64,000 nt of DNA from Massospora cicadina (taxonomy: Eukaryota > Entomophthoromycota > Entomophthoromycetes > Entomophthorales > Entomophthoraceae). A model generated the notes under the pieces. That model did no database searches, was not told the DNA's origin, and saw nothing but the letters and a program-made list of their open reading frames with translations. This document shows, piece by piece, positions 34,328-45,081 of the stretch. A program made the translations under genes and the position numbers. The DNA is taken from positions 1 to 64,000 of the forward strand of contig JAKSZP010006630.1 of NCBI GenBank assembly GCA_022478985.1, read 5' to 3'. How positions within the stretch are numbered: position 1 is the first letter of the stretch; each line of letters starts with the position of its first letter.

Positions 34328-35435
34328 TGTTGGGATTTCAGTATTCCTAAATTACCCAGCATCCCTAGATTATATAAATATATCTGCTCATCCGCTAGGG
34401 AGAGACCCTCTAGTGGATGTGAAAATTATTATTATATATGATAACTATTGCTTGATGAAATGCTTAATGATATTAACTAATCCTCTAGGATATAATTCCA
34501 ACGTATTAGGGTTTCACCAGGGAGTGTCTCCAACAATTTATTAACATCTGGTTTAATTATTAAAGTAATTATTGGTAATTTATATTAATTTATCAGAGTT
34601 TATCACTGATCAATTTTGAGATTTATTAGTTGCTGAGGCGATAACAATGCTTCTGGTAGCAACTCACATGTTAACCTTTTAGGTAACACGACCTTTTGTT
34701 CATGGGTAAAAAATCTCACTACCTAAGCAGATTGCTAACATAATAAGGGTATCCAATGAGGTTGATTGGAAATGTTTGGATTTTTTCTTCAATTCAACCA
34801 AGAGGTCACATTTCTGGTCAGTGGAGAAATCCAACTAGGCAGATGTGGAAGATAATTGTTAGGTGCAACTTCAGAGGGTTAATCCATTGGCAACAGCTGC
34901 TATTTTTATTGGAGTGCCAACGGAAGAGTTGGGCCCCAGATTCCCTATATATCCTTAGTTTTAACTGATCATAGAAGTAGTAAAAGTAGTAAATTATTTT
35001 AAGTAATAAGCAGTTCACTGGGAATAAACATTTATATAATTTAACAATTTTTATCTTATACTATTGATTCTAGAGTAGATGATAAGAGGACTCTTATTTA
35101 GTGGTTAGTTGTCACCCTTGAGGTTAGAATTAAAGAGAAAGGTTTCCTTGTCCAAGTGGTTATTAGCTAATCATCCAACTATTGCATTAAGAGAGGAAGG
35201 GAGAAGTTTTCTTAGTCCAGAAGTACCTTTAAAGATTAGACTGAAGAGCGTTAGCACTAGTATAGCGTGAGTATAATACTCAAGTTAGTTGGTAAAATCT
35301 CAACTAGGACAATAGTCTTCATAATATTGCCAGCCAAGTCAATTACTATATCAATAATCTATTTAATGCAAGCATCAGAAACTGTGCAATAGAATTAAAA
35401 GCTATAGAGAGTAACCACCAGATTAAAAGTTTACA
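34328..35435 (+). repeat. Gyp-1 5' LTR
   Basis: About 1.1 kb, starting TGTTGGGATTTCAG and ending TTTACA, followed at once by TTTGGCGCTCACTACAGGGG. It aligns with 42303-42832 and then, after skipping Gyp-N, with 47350-47947 (GTGCAACTTCAGAGG at 34862 and 47393; AAAGTAGTAAATTATTTTAAG at 34982 and 47493). Confidence 0.8.
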
Positions 35436-35437
35436 TT

Positions 35438-35455
35438 TGGCGCTCACTACAGGGG
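35438..35455 (+). other. Gyp-1 primer-binding site region
   Basis: TGGCGCTCACTACAGGGG starts 2 bases after the LTR end. Gyp-N has a related TGGTAATCACTACATGGGG at the same place on its strand. Confidence 0.6.
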
Positions 35456-35459
35456 TAGT

Positions 35460-36960
35460 TAAGTTATCAAGCCAAAGATGATAAAAGAATATAATGGAAC
35501 AATGTCATAAAAAACAAACTTAGGAAGCTTTGGACTAATATAGAAACCATTAACACGAATGCGCTGAGCTCAGAGCCATAAACTGATATTGCTAGATTGG
35601 ATGAGCGAATGAAAAAGACCAAGATGAAAAATAAATAAGTCGCCAAGGTCAATAACAATCTTTATGGGAAGGTCACCTCATTGGAATGGAAGGAGACTAA
35701 ATTAATCAGGGAGTTGTTATTCCACAAAACTGAATGAGAAACGGATAGAGAATACTTCCGCTGGATTCAGGGAGACATAGCTCAGATGCTATATCACTTA
35801 GAATATTGTGAGAATCATATGTGTGTTTTACTCAAATTAAGCAAATGAAGCAAAAAAAAGATACATGAAAGTCCATATGGAAAAAGGACAAACTTTAGGA
35901 ATATTCCTGGAGCATTGCCACAATTTTGGAGATAACTCCTGAAAATACACCTTCCATTAGTCAGGTTGCCAAGCAGGAATCTCCTACCACCAGAGCAACA
36001 GAAGAATTTTGGAGTAAGCAGAAATTACCTTTATTTCATTGGGATGCTACACTGGTGTTTTTCCACCAATTTTAAATGACAATAAATCAAATATGGCGAC
36101 AGAAAAAAGCTTTAACTGTCTTGGGTTGGGACCATCTAGTACTAAAAAAAAGCTTTAACTGTGATAAACTGATTAGACACTGATTAATAAATATGGTGTT
36201 GCCTTATATCAACGGGGATAATTAGACGTACAGTGATTCCAAAGAAGCTGTAATGTCTGAGTTTAGTAGTCCTGCATAGATGGCTTACCATAATAGGAGT
36301 TTATGGGAATCCAGTTTAGAAATAATGAAACATTAGCAGCTTATTCCGACCACTTTTTCCAGGAATTGCAAATTCTTGCTGATGCAAAGTTCTACAAGGT
36401 TTTGATGAACGCGTAGCAATGCAAGCGGCACTTTATTCTACAGATATTTGCACCGCACTATGAGTTTGGCTCTTACAAACCAGACTTACACATCACAGAT
36501 GGTGGAGTATCTCAAGATACCAGGAGCAACATTTTAAGCACCTAAATGAACCTTCAAAGCCATTCCTGACAGAACTCAGAATGCATTGAAATTTTCTGAG
36601 CCTAATAAGGACCAACCAATTGAGACGTAATGGGAACAAAGCCTTAATGACTAAAATGAGCAGATAAAACTCAAATCTGCTGCTACCATTGTGTAAAGCT
36701 TGGGCATGTAGTCGTTTAATGTTGGGATAAGGAGGACTAAAGTGTAAGTTACTCTGGTGCAAGCTAAAGAGAAGTAAATTTAGTCAAAGTTTAGGAAAGG
36801 ATAGCATTCTAAATATGGAACAATCTGACACTGTGATCATACCTGTTGCACCTGACATATCTAATGATGACATGGATATTTCTAGTTTATTTGTAGATAA
36901 AGACTCACCTGATACGCTCTACCAGGTGTTTAATATGGATTTGAAAGCAATTACTTAAGC
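35460..36960 (+). pseudogene. Gyp-1 gag relic
   Basis: Frames give KTNLRKLWTNIETINTNAL (about 35505), then VNNNLYGKVTSLEWKETKLI and RELLFHKT. These align with Gyp-N gag NELQKLWTELQAVNQNLLR and GKVASLKRKEGKLIKEVLF, so the two elements are one family. The pattern is coiled-coil-like. A later portion (36300-36560) contains ETLAAYSDHFFQEL-like gag sequence. It is broken by stops throughout, and an ultra-short retroposed insert lies at 36120-36145. Confidence 0.6.
36103..36162 (+). mobile_element. ultra-short retroposed insert 2 with its TSDs
   Basis: The insert is only 26 nt (36120-36145): CTTGGGTTGGGACCATCTAG followed by TACTAA. It lies between perfect 17-bp repeats AAAAAAGCTTTAACTGT (36103-36119 and 36146-36162). 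The A-run is shared with the TSD, so the exact 3' end of the insert is ambiguous by a few A's. Confidence 0.85.
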
Positions 36961-36995
36961 AAAGGCTAAGATCATAAGCTTAAAATCATGAAAGG

Positions 36996-37323
36996 AGTTG
37001 CTTGGCTATAGGGGGTGGAAGTCAAGTCAGTAGGGTGTATGGTTACCAACCTGAAGGTTGTGGGTTCGATTCCCACCCTTTGCACATCAATTAGGGTGCC
37101 AGCTGAAGGAAGCTATTGGCAGTTAGTAGGTCTAATAACACGAAAACCTTACCCCTGATGTAACCAGAAAAATACAAGTCCCAATCTGGAGGTGGAAAAG
37201 TTTTCTATGATGGAGTTGACCCTGCTCAAGTTTCATGTTGATGCTTTCTTTTTTTCTCTCTTTCAGTAATGTCAGTCCCCTGGTCAGCCTGCCTCAAATA
37301 AATAAAAAAGTTGCTTGGCTATA
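36996..37323 (+). mobile_element. SINE-1a, tRNA-derived SINE with TSDs
   Basis: The body is 37011-37308 (298 bp), between perfect 15-bp TSDs AGTTGCTTGGCTATA (36996-37010, 37309-37323). The head is tRNA-like: an A-box-like AAGTCAGTAGGG (37024-37035) and B box GGTTCGATTCC (37063-37073), the latter inside a perfect T-arm GTGGG/CCCAC. A unique middle follows. The tail (37271-37308) matches the LINE 3' tail, ending CCTCAAATAAATAAAAA. RNA polymerase III transcription and LINE-driven mobilisation are inferred. The copy at 59143-59442 confirms the unit. Confidence 0.92.
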
Positions 37324-37863
37324 CACTCATCAGTTGGTAGAAAAGACCAGAAAGACCAGAATGGATAATATAACATCTTTTGAAGCATACAGTGCACTAC
37401 CACTTTGGCTTGGATTTCTTGTGGTATCAGCTCCCACCAGAATGTTAACAAATCAAAAAATTATGACATCTCATCAGAAAGGAATTCCTGAGATAGTATG
37501 GTGTCAAATTCCATTTTGAAGAAAATACCATAACAATTTTAGAGTGATCCCTGCCTTGTTATATTAGCAGAGAAGAAACTCCGCTGATAAAGAATAATAG
37601 TTTTATTAATCTAATTTACAATGATGGCATAATTCTCATCAAATACAAGTGGTTGGAAGAAAAGCAGGGAAATTTCAAAAAGATTTTTAAAACCTGTGGA
37701 ATACCATTGAGGAAAAAATAGCAAAGACCATTCTTCCAGGAATGCATATAATAATGAAATAAGGTTTTATTCTAGAAATCTTGAAACAATTGTATGGAGA
37801 AGTCATTGCCCCTTGAAGTAAATTGGAATTGGACCCTTGGATAGCACTGGTAATTATATTGCC
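37324..37863 (+). pseudogene. Gyp-1 internal region between gag and RT, unassigned
   Basis: This should hold the end of gag and the protease. The open frame 37235-37519 crosses the SINE tail and is not real as a unit. No DTG or DSG motif is seen. I can only say it is Gyp-1 internal sequence by position. Confidence 0.4.
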
Positions 37864-37868
37864 AGGCT

Positions 37869-38695
37869 CGTAAGTCCTGGTGAACATCCTTTGGGTGTTG
37901 ATTGGGCCATCTTTCCATTCCCAAGCAAGAAGGTACCGAAGAGGATGGCCATACCCCTTGTTACTCAGGGCGATCTCACTCACATGGTAGACAAGCGCTG
38001 GGTAATAGCCCTTCCACTTCAGATCCCGCTTCTGGTACCCGCACTATCCTCAGCAGAAATGTTATGAGGAATCAGTAAAATCTGCACCGAGATCACTGAA
38101 ATGGAATTGATCACAACTATTTAAGTGGCAATCAGCCTGATACTCAGATTTCAAATGATCAAACAGGTATGAAGACTGAGCTATCAGCCATAATGCCCAA
38201 CAGTTGCAATTAGGTTTACACGAAGATTGAAAAATTCCCCCCCTCCCAAATCTGTCAGGCATCACCCCTGATGAGCAGATTCCTGCCAGAAAATTGGGCG
38301 TTGCACCTGATGCAATGCCACTGACTGCAACTTGGCCCACCACCAAATTTTGTGATGTCAGTTCCCAGGGAACTAACCCGCCCATTTCCCAAATAATTTG
38401 CTGCTTAGGTCGAGCTTTCAGAATATGATCCCAGCTTGTTTTCCCTCAAAATTGACAACTATTTAATCAGGCACATTGCATTGAGAAGATTGTTATTCGA
38501 TTTTCCTTCCTTAAATTTTCCAATAAAAACAACTTCCCCCAAAATCCCGTTTTTATCTGTTGAAAATTAATCTCCCTTCTAGTTCCATATCCATCATACC
38601 AGCAGCAGTGCCTCTGGCATTCTGGTTTGCCATTTGGATGCTCTGGCATCTGAGCTGGCAGGCCAGTCAAATTCTTACTTGCTGTTCGCCTGACA
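37869..38695 (+). repeat. solo LTR of the Gyp-M family inside Gyp-1
   Basis: It starts CGTAAGTCCTGGTGAACATC, like the Gyp-M LTR start, and carries ACTCAGGGCGATCTCACTCA, GTAGACAAGCGCTGGGTAA and, near the end, CTGGCAGGCCAGTC and ACTTGCTGT, in the same order as both Gyp-M LTRs. It is about 830 bp, shorter than Gyp-M's 1.2 kb, because of internal losses. It is flanked by AGGCT (37864-37868) and AGGAT (38696-38700), a plausible 5-bp TSD with one change. No internal region or second LTR adjoins it, so it is a solo LTR. Confidence 0.75.
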
Positions 38696-39029
38696 AGGAT
38701 ATGCTGAAATACAAGTGCTACTGGCCATTATGAGCAAAAAACCAATGAAAGTGAAGAAAAATTAAATTATCACGTTTGCACATTTAATCCCAATGGCAGA
38801 AATCAGAGAGCTCCATGACTTTGGAACGTGAAAAGAGATGAAATTACCTGCAGATGCTGCCAAAAGCATTAATTTATTGTTCAATAGTGAGCAATTAGCT
38901 GTGTTATCAGAATGACAGCAATAAGAATTACTATCATATTTGAGAAATATTAGGTGATATTTTCCCAGGATGACTATGACCTTGAATGCGCTACAAACGT
39001 GATCCATAAGGTTGACACTGGGGAATATC

Positions 39030-39900
39030 CGCTAATATAAGTGCAAACTGTCTGCCAGTCCAAGGCTGCTGAAGCAGTAGTCAGCGAAGAAATCAGTAAA
39101 CTATTTAAGCATGGTCTCCTCTTACCATTGTCAAGTTAAAGGGCTTTTCCAGTCTTTATTGTAAAGAAAAGGGATGGATCATATTAAGTGGTAATTAATT
39201 ACCACCAGTTGAATAGAGTCACTAAGAAGATTTTGTATCCAATGCCAAAGATAAACGATGTGTTCAATTGCCTAGGGGAAGCCAGGTTCTTTTTGGCTAT
39301 GGATTTGATCTTGGGGTATTGGCAGATAGACTGCCAAATGAAAACCACGAGATATGTGCTATAATCACTGAATAAGGATTAGACCTGATGATTCAAATTC
39401 CCCATATTGTGTAGTGGGCCAGCGGCTTTCCAGAAGGCAATGGACTCTATCTTGTTTGCCTTACAGTTGTTTTGTATTTTGGTCTAATTGGACATCAACG
39501 TTTTAAGCAGTACATTCACTGATCACCTGGAGCACTTGGAGGAAGTGTTCAAACGCATAGCTATGGGAGATTTGAAGATCAAGCCAAGAAAATTCCATTT
39601 TTTAAGAAAGGATTGATATTTGGGGTTTGTGATAAAATCTGGAGGATTGCAACTGCAGCTGATGAAGAATATAGGCAGCGAATGGTTGCTGATCTCAGAG
39701 AGTGTTTGGACATATTATTCTTTCTTGGGATGGTCAGCTACTATTGGAAATTCGTCAAAGATTTTGCTAAAAATGGCGAACCATTAATTTACTTGTTGAA
39801 GGATCTAAAAAATAAAACAGGTGAATTAAGGATGCCCAAAAAGCTTTTGATGAGCTTAGAAGGAATTTTATGACTAGTCCTGTTCTGAAATACCACAATT
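39030..39900 (+). pseudogene. Gyp-1 reverse transcriptase
   Basis: The order is AAEAVVSEEISKLFKHGLL (39067 on), FPVFIVKKRDGSY (39148), INYHQLNRVTKKILYPMPKI (39195 on), ARFFLAMDLILGYWQID (39280 on), GPAAFQKAMDSILF (39417) and then the active-site region reading LDINVLSSTFTDHLEHLEEV, so YxDD is gone. Later EECLDILFFLGMVSYYWKFVKDF (39696 on) is the RT to RNase H link. It has numerous stops. This gypsy lineage has no relation to Gyp-M beyond family level. Confidence 0.75.
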
Positions 39901-40270
39901 TCAATCAGTAGTTTAATTTCAGACTGATGACTTGTTAATGGTAATTAGCGCCATTTTGAGTCAGGTAGATAATAGTGGGAAGAGCATTTGGTGGCGTATG
40001 TGAGTATAACATGCCACCAGCAAAAAGGAACTACAACGCAACAGAGCGCAAGGGCTTTATTATGATATAACCTGCAAACACTTTTGAATTATATACATGA
40101 GACATAATTCAAGATTGCGACCAATCAACCATCTTTATACTGGTTAAATGATCTCAAGGGGCCAGAAGGGCGTCTGGCACAATGGGCTTTAGAACTGCAA
40201 ACCTTTAGTTTCAAAATTATGCACCTATCAGGAGCAGCACATCAGAATGCTATGGGCTATTGATATTACC
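39900..40270 (+). pseudogene. Gyp-1 RNase H
   Basis: Near the end PSLYWLNDLKGPEGRLAQWA (40130 on) and LQTFSFKIMHLSGAAHQNAM (40197 on) are the characteristic closing blocks of gypsy RNase H, before the usual N-A-D-A-L-S-R (here NAMGY). The N-terminal part is decayed. Confidence 0.65.
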
Positions 40271-40459
40271 TGCTGGTCAAGTCATGTGCCAGCAAATGGA
40301 TAAAATATTTCACATAATATATAAAGGGATATTGGGGATGAACCTCAGGAGATTCAAAGTTTGCTGAAGAAATTATTGGAACATATTAAGATGAATAATG
40401 GACATCTTACAAATCATCTTTATAAAATGGTACTTGTCATAAACCTTTAGAATAATAAT

Positions 40460-41540
40460 AACTTATTCAAGCTTTGCACAAAGTCATAGGGCATGATGGC
40501 CTAAGAAAAACGTTGGACTATATACTCCAGTATTATTACTGGTAAATAATCAATTATGACATATTGGATTATCTAGCCTATTGCATGGAATGTTAACTCC
40601 ACAAGCCGCATAAGAATTTAGCGGTATATCATCTAGTATGCCCTGGGTTTGCTTGGCACATGGTGTCAATAGACGCGATAAAACTCTTGAGTGTTAGTAC
40701 TGGGGGAGTAAAGTACATCATAGTCGCAATAGACCATCTGACCAGATGGTTTAATAAAAAGAAATTGAGTTGAGTAGAAGCTACGCACTGCAGAATTATA
40801 TGGGACCAAGTAGTGTACCAGCATGGATATCCACAAATATTACTAAGTGATAATGGAACCAACTTTATGTCCTATTTGTTCCAAGACTGAACAACTTAAT
40901 GGGAATGTGAGGAGTTTGTCCATTTCCTAAGATTCAGAGTGTATGGAATGGTAGAAAGAGTTGATGGAACCTTAGCCACGACACTGAAAAAAATTGGAAG
41001 TGGGAAAACCTCTGCTTGGGGATCTTATCTGAGTTCAGTTACCTTTGCATATAATATCAGTTATCATATGGCAACTGAAAAATACTGTTTGAACTCTTAT
41101 ATGGGCAAAGAGCCTCACTACACTAATCTATTATTCAGCAGTGAAAATATCTTTGAGGATGAGTGCAAAGAAATACTTAAACTGACTGGCGAATATTATG
41201 ATTGAACTTTAATTACAGGCATTCAACATGATGTTGAAGAGAAAAATTAGAGCAAAGAAGATGGATGATCAAAAACGACCAGCACTTAAATAGTACCATG
41301 TGGGAGATAGGGTAGCCTATTGTGATACTCATGGGTTTGGAATAAGAAAAAAGTTGGACTCCCTATGATCAGGTTCAATTGAGATTATTGCCAAGACGGT
41401 GACAGATGCTTATATGCCAAAAAACATCGCTGAAGATCGTATAGTGAACTATCTCCATGCAATTTACTTAAAAGTATTGGATCTAAGGGGAAAAATAGTT
41501 ACAATGTTCCCATGGGACCTCTGAACCTACAGCAATAAGT
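40460..41540 (+). pseudogene. Gyp-1 integrase
   Basis: CPGFAWHMVSIDAIKLLSVS (40640 on) has the first catalytic Asp. VKYIIVAIDHLTRWFNKKKL and DQVVYQHGYPQILLSDNGTNF (second Asp in LSDNGT, about 40838-40860) follow. The open frame 40939-41205 gives YGMVERVDGTLATTLKKIG, with the catalytic Glu in MVER, and SSVTFAYNISYHMATEKY. The C-terminal part around 41300-41480 reads YHVGDRVAY and YLHAIYLKVLDLRGKI; the last block also survives in Gyp-N. Confidence 0.75.
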
Positions 41541-42302
41541 TAAGTTCCAATGTAATGGTTAAGTCTCAGGAGGGAACCGCTTTATCAAGGATAATTGGAA
41601 AAAATGATGGACCTCTGAGCCTACTGATAATATTTAAGTCCCTTTGCAAACAAAAATTATAAAAAAATAAAGGAAAAAACTTAAAGAAAAATATATATAA
41701 AGATAAAAAATATGAATATATCTATATTGATTATTAATTTTTATTATATTGCCATAATGAAAATTATCTGGTAGTTTTACCACCTTCCATTGTCAAGTGG
41801 GGAGAAGGGGGATAAATTATGATGAAATTAAAGAAGACTGTGAACGTTGGCAAGATTAGCTCACGTTGAAATGGGATCCACTGTAAAGAGGCATGAGAAA
41901 GAAGATTCACTCTGATTAAAAACGGAGAACCCAGTCTGGGGGATTACAGGAACCAAGGAATCTGGGAAGCTGATTTAGAATATCCTTTAAATGACAAGGA
42001 GTTGTAGAATCCCAATTTGGGGAAAGAAAGACTTTTCAGAACATCTTTTTGGCAAGAACAACCAAATTAGTCCTGGTACAGCATGTGACCATGGGAACTG
42101 CACTCTGAGGAGGCAGCAGCAAGTAGGAAAACAAGAAGAGGAGCTGTTATGCCAAGAATGGCATAAGGTGAATTGATTGCGGACAATACTGAGCTCCACT
42201 GAAGTCAAAGATAAATTTGATGGCCAAAGTGTGAATATGGCCCAAGCCGCATCCATTCCTGAGTCCCTATCTTTCACTGGATAATTTGGCCAAGCGGGTA
42301 TG
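41541..42302 (+). pseudogene. Gyp-1 3' internal end and polypurine region
   Basis: It is AT-rich, then from 41800 contains GGAACTGCACTCTGAGGAGG (42092 on), and ends GGATAATTTGGCCAAGCGGG just before the 3' LTR. The same end, GGATAATTTGGCCAAGAGGG, is in Gyp-N on its strand, showing common ancestry of the 3' ends. The purine-rich GCCAAGCGGGTATG may be the worn polypurine tract. Confidence 0.55.
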
Positions 42303-42832
42303 TGTTAGGATTTCAGTACGCCCACATTACCCAGCTTCCTTAGTTTATATAAATATATATCTGATTATCTGCTAGGTATGAGACCCTCTAGTGAATGTGG
42401 ACTTTACCATTGTATATTATAACTATTGTTTGGTGAAAATCCTTATAAAATTATAATAATCCGTCAAAATTAGTTCTTTCAGATTATTAGTCTTTCATCA
42501 GGGAAGATCCCTGACAATGTATTTATATATGGTTCAATTATTGATTTAATTATATGTAATTTAATTACAATAATCAAATTGATTCTTTCACTGATCAACT
42601 CAGGGGTTTATGATTAGTTGCTGAAGCATTGCCTACACTTCTGGCAACAACTCGTGTGTTAACCTTTTAGGTAATGTAACCTTCTGTTAATGCGAAAAAG
42701 TCACATTACCTAAGCGGGTTGCTAGCCTAATAAGGGTAATCCACTGAAGCTGACTGAAAATGATGGGATATGTTCTTTGATCAACCATAAGGAGTTGTAT
42801 TTCTGGTCAATGGCGAAACTCAACTAGACAAT
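42303..42832 (+). repeat. Gyp-1 3' LTR, left part
   Basis: Starts TGTTAGGATTTCAGTA and aligns with 34328-34845. It is broken at CAACTAGACAAT by Gyp-N and resumes at 47350. Confidence 0.8.
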
Positions 42833-43812
42833 TGTTAAAATCTGGGCTGCTAGATGGTTGCACGTTTCTGCTCCTTAAATTCAACTGCACAGATTCTTGA
42901 ACACTTGCGTTGATTGTTAGATAATATATAAACTGGGGCAATAATAGTATGAAGACTATCATTATGGTTGATTTCCCAAAAGCCACAATGAGAAAATTGT
43001 TCTTTGCTAGACAAAACCTCTTCGTCTTGAAGATACTTTGGTACTGGTAGGAAACACTTTATCTATTCTCTACTTGAAGAGCCAAGCAGAGACTTAATAA
43101 TGACAACCTAAGGATATCTGATCCTTGCACTCTTATCCCAAGAGTAATGTTATACGACCAATGATAAACAACTAAGTTATTATCAAGTTTTAATCTAATT
43201 TTACTAGGGATTATTTGGGAGGTTTTATAGTAAAAATTGACACACATCTTTTCAGCTGTCCGCTGGGAATTATTTGCTCTCCTAAACTGGTTTGACCATC
43301 AAGTTTTAGGCACTGAATCTCATCAAGTATCTTTGACTTGATTTTCTTAGGTAGCGTATTCCTCAGCTGTTTGGTGACCAGTCTATTGATTTTAGGAACC
43401 AGAAACTAATTGTGTTGGTCAATGATGATCCTGCCATTTACCAACAGCATTAGAACGCTTAGGTAGTTTCCAGCAACTACCCATTTGTTTGCTTTTAACA
43501 AATTTTAAGTAATTCAATTATTGGGTGTTGTTCCCTCATTGAATTCATACTCAAATTCGTCAAGCGTGATTCCAAATGAGAATATCTTTAGTTGGCGACC
43601 ACTACTGAGATATTGAATCATTCCCTGAAATAATTTGCCTATTGGTTGTTAATTCTCTCATTAAATTTGTGCTTAATATCATTGGGGATGATTCCCAACA
43701 ATAATTTCTCTAGTTGGCAACCGTTGCTGAGTTATACAATTGTAATTAATTGTCTTATTCTTTAATTGGTCAATAGGTTGGATAATGTGGTCAACTGAAA
43801 TTCCAAGATATC
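42833..43812 (-). repeat. Gyp-N 3' LTR (minus strand)
   Basis: About 0.98 kb, homologous to 46374-47349 over its length. The internal end is approximate because the first bases differ (TGTTAATTTTTCAG in the 5' copy; TCTTGGAATTTCAG here). Confidence 0.8.
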
Positions 43813-44593
43813 CCCCTCTTGGCCAAATTATCCTGTGGAAGATAGAACCCTCAGTGATGGAAGCTGCCTCATCTTGTGCTTGTGTTCAGATAATATATCT
43901 TGAAGACCTCAGCAGAGTTTGACTCTCTCCAAACTCAAAGCCCATATTATCTGTTCAGCTTGGTGACTTCTTGTCCTTGGTTGCTACCCACTGCCACCTC
44001 TTCTTGAGCGCAGTTCCTGTGACATCATGCCACACCAGTCCCATCTCTGCATCATTTCTAAAAGATGAACTGGTCCACCTGTACTAACCTCAGGACGGGT
44101 TCCCAATGGCACCTTGCCATTCAACCTATACCATCCCCAGGACGGTTTCCAGCATCTTGTTGATAAAGACTATTCCAGCAGATCTAGTTTAAGACCGCCA
44201 TGATCCTGCTAATGCTCAGGACCCATGCCCATCATGGTCTTTCCCTTCCTCCACGCTCAGTAGGTGGAATATCACTAGATGTATCACCACTTGAAGAATA
44301 AAAATCAATTTTTAATATATCTTTTAGTTTTTATATTTTTTATGCATCTTTTTATCTTTATCTTTTTTCATATTTATATTTTTCTTAAGTCCAATAATTT
44401 AACTATATTGTGTGGACTCTATTGACCATGTGACTATCATTGATATTATTGATTGTATAGGCATCATTCACCAACTTGGTGATAATTTTTAACGGTCCTA
44501 CCCATAGGCATCCAACTCGTTTTCCATTTTTTTAAATTTTTCTCCATCATTATTTGTTGACTCAAACATTCAGAATAATTCCATCAATAAGTC

Positions 44594-44845
44594 TGTACAC
44601 GATCCCTTATGCACATAAATTAACTTTACACGTTTTCTCTATCCAAATTCATATGGATCTGATCATATTTCTTTGCTTTAATTTCCAACTCAAACGTTTA
44701 ATTCAATTCTGCCAAAAAATCTGTAATTGATCCACTACTTGTAAAGAATAATTTGGCAACATTTTCTATATAAAATTCATCTGGATCTAATCATATTTTT
44801 TGGCATTCCTTAACCTTTCTCATTAGTTTTACTAATTTAAGATTG
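44594..44845 (-). repeat. tandem coding repeat of about 126 bp in Gyp-N
   Basis: Two adjacent units on the minus strand read LDPDEFYIENVAKLFF then TDFLAEL, and IHMNLDRENV then a matching TDLL-type end. Shared bases include ATTCATCTGGATCTAATCAT (44777) and ATTCATATGGATCTGATCAT (44649). Each is followed by a similar TCTGT or GTCTGT junction. The unit length is close to a multiple of three. The function is unknown. Confidence 0.55.
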
Positions 44846-45081
44846 ACCAACTTCATCCACTATTCTCTGGATTAAATGCCTTTCATTTTTGATCTCATCT
44901 TATGCCTCAGGACTTCTTAAGGCAAACCAGTTGCAACCCAAGCTTGTCCTGCCAATGACTTTATTCTAAGAAGATGTCTGGCGGAACAGATTCTCTTGCA
45001 GTGCTAGATAGTTCCACATCTACACTGTAAGGCCTTTTCCCAAATTTTGGGAAAAGTCCTCCTTTTGAGGAATCACAACAT

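Noticed and set aside
37011..37085. A tRNA gene (perfect T-arm and B box)
   Set aside because: It is the head of a 298-bp unit with LINE tail and TSDs, and a second copy exists at 59.1-59.4 kb. It is therefore SINE-1, not a free tRNA gene. Acceptor and anticodon arms are poor.
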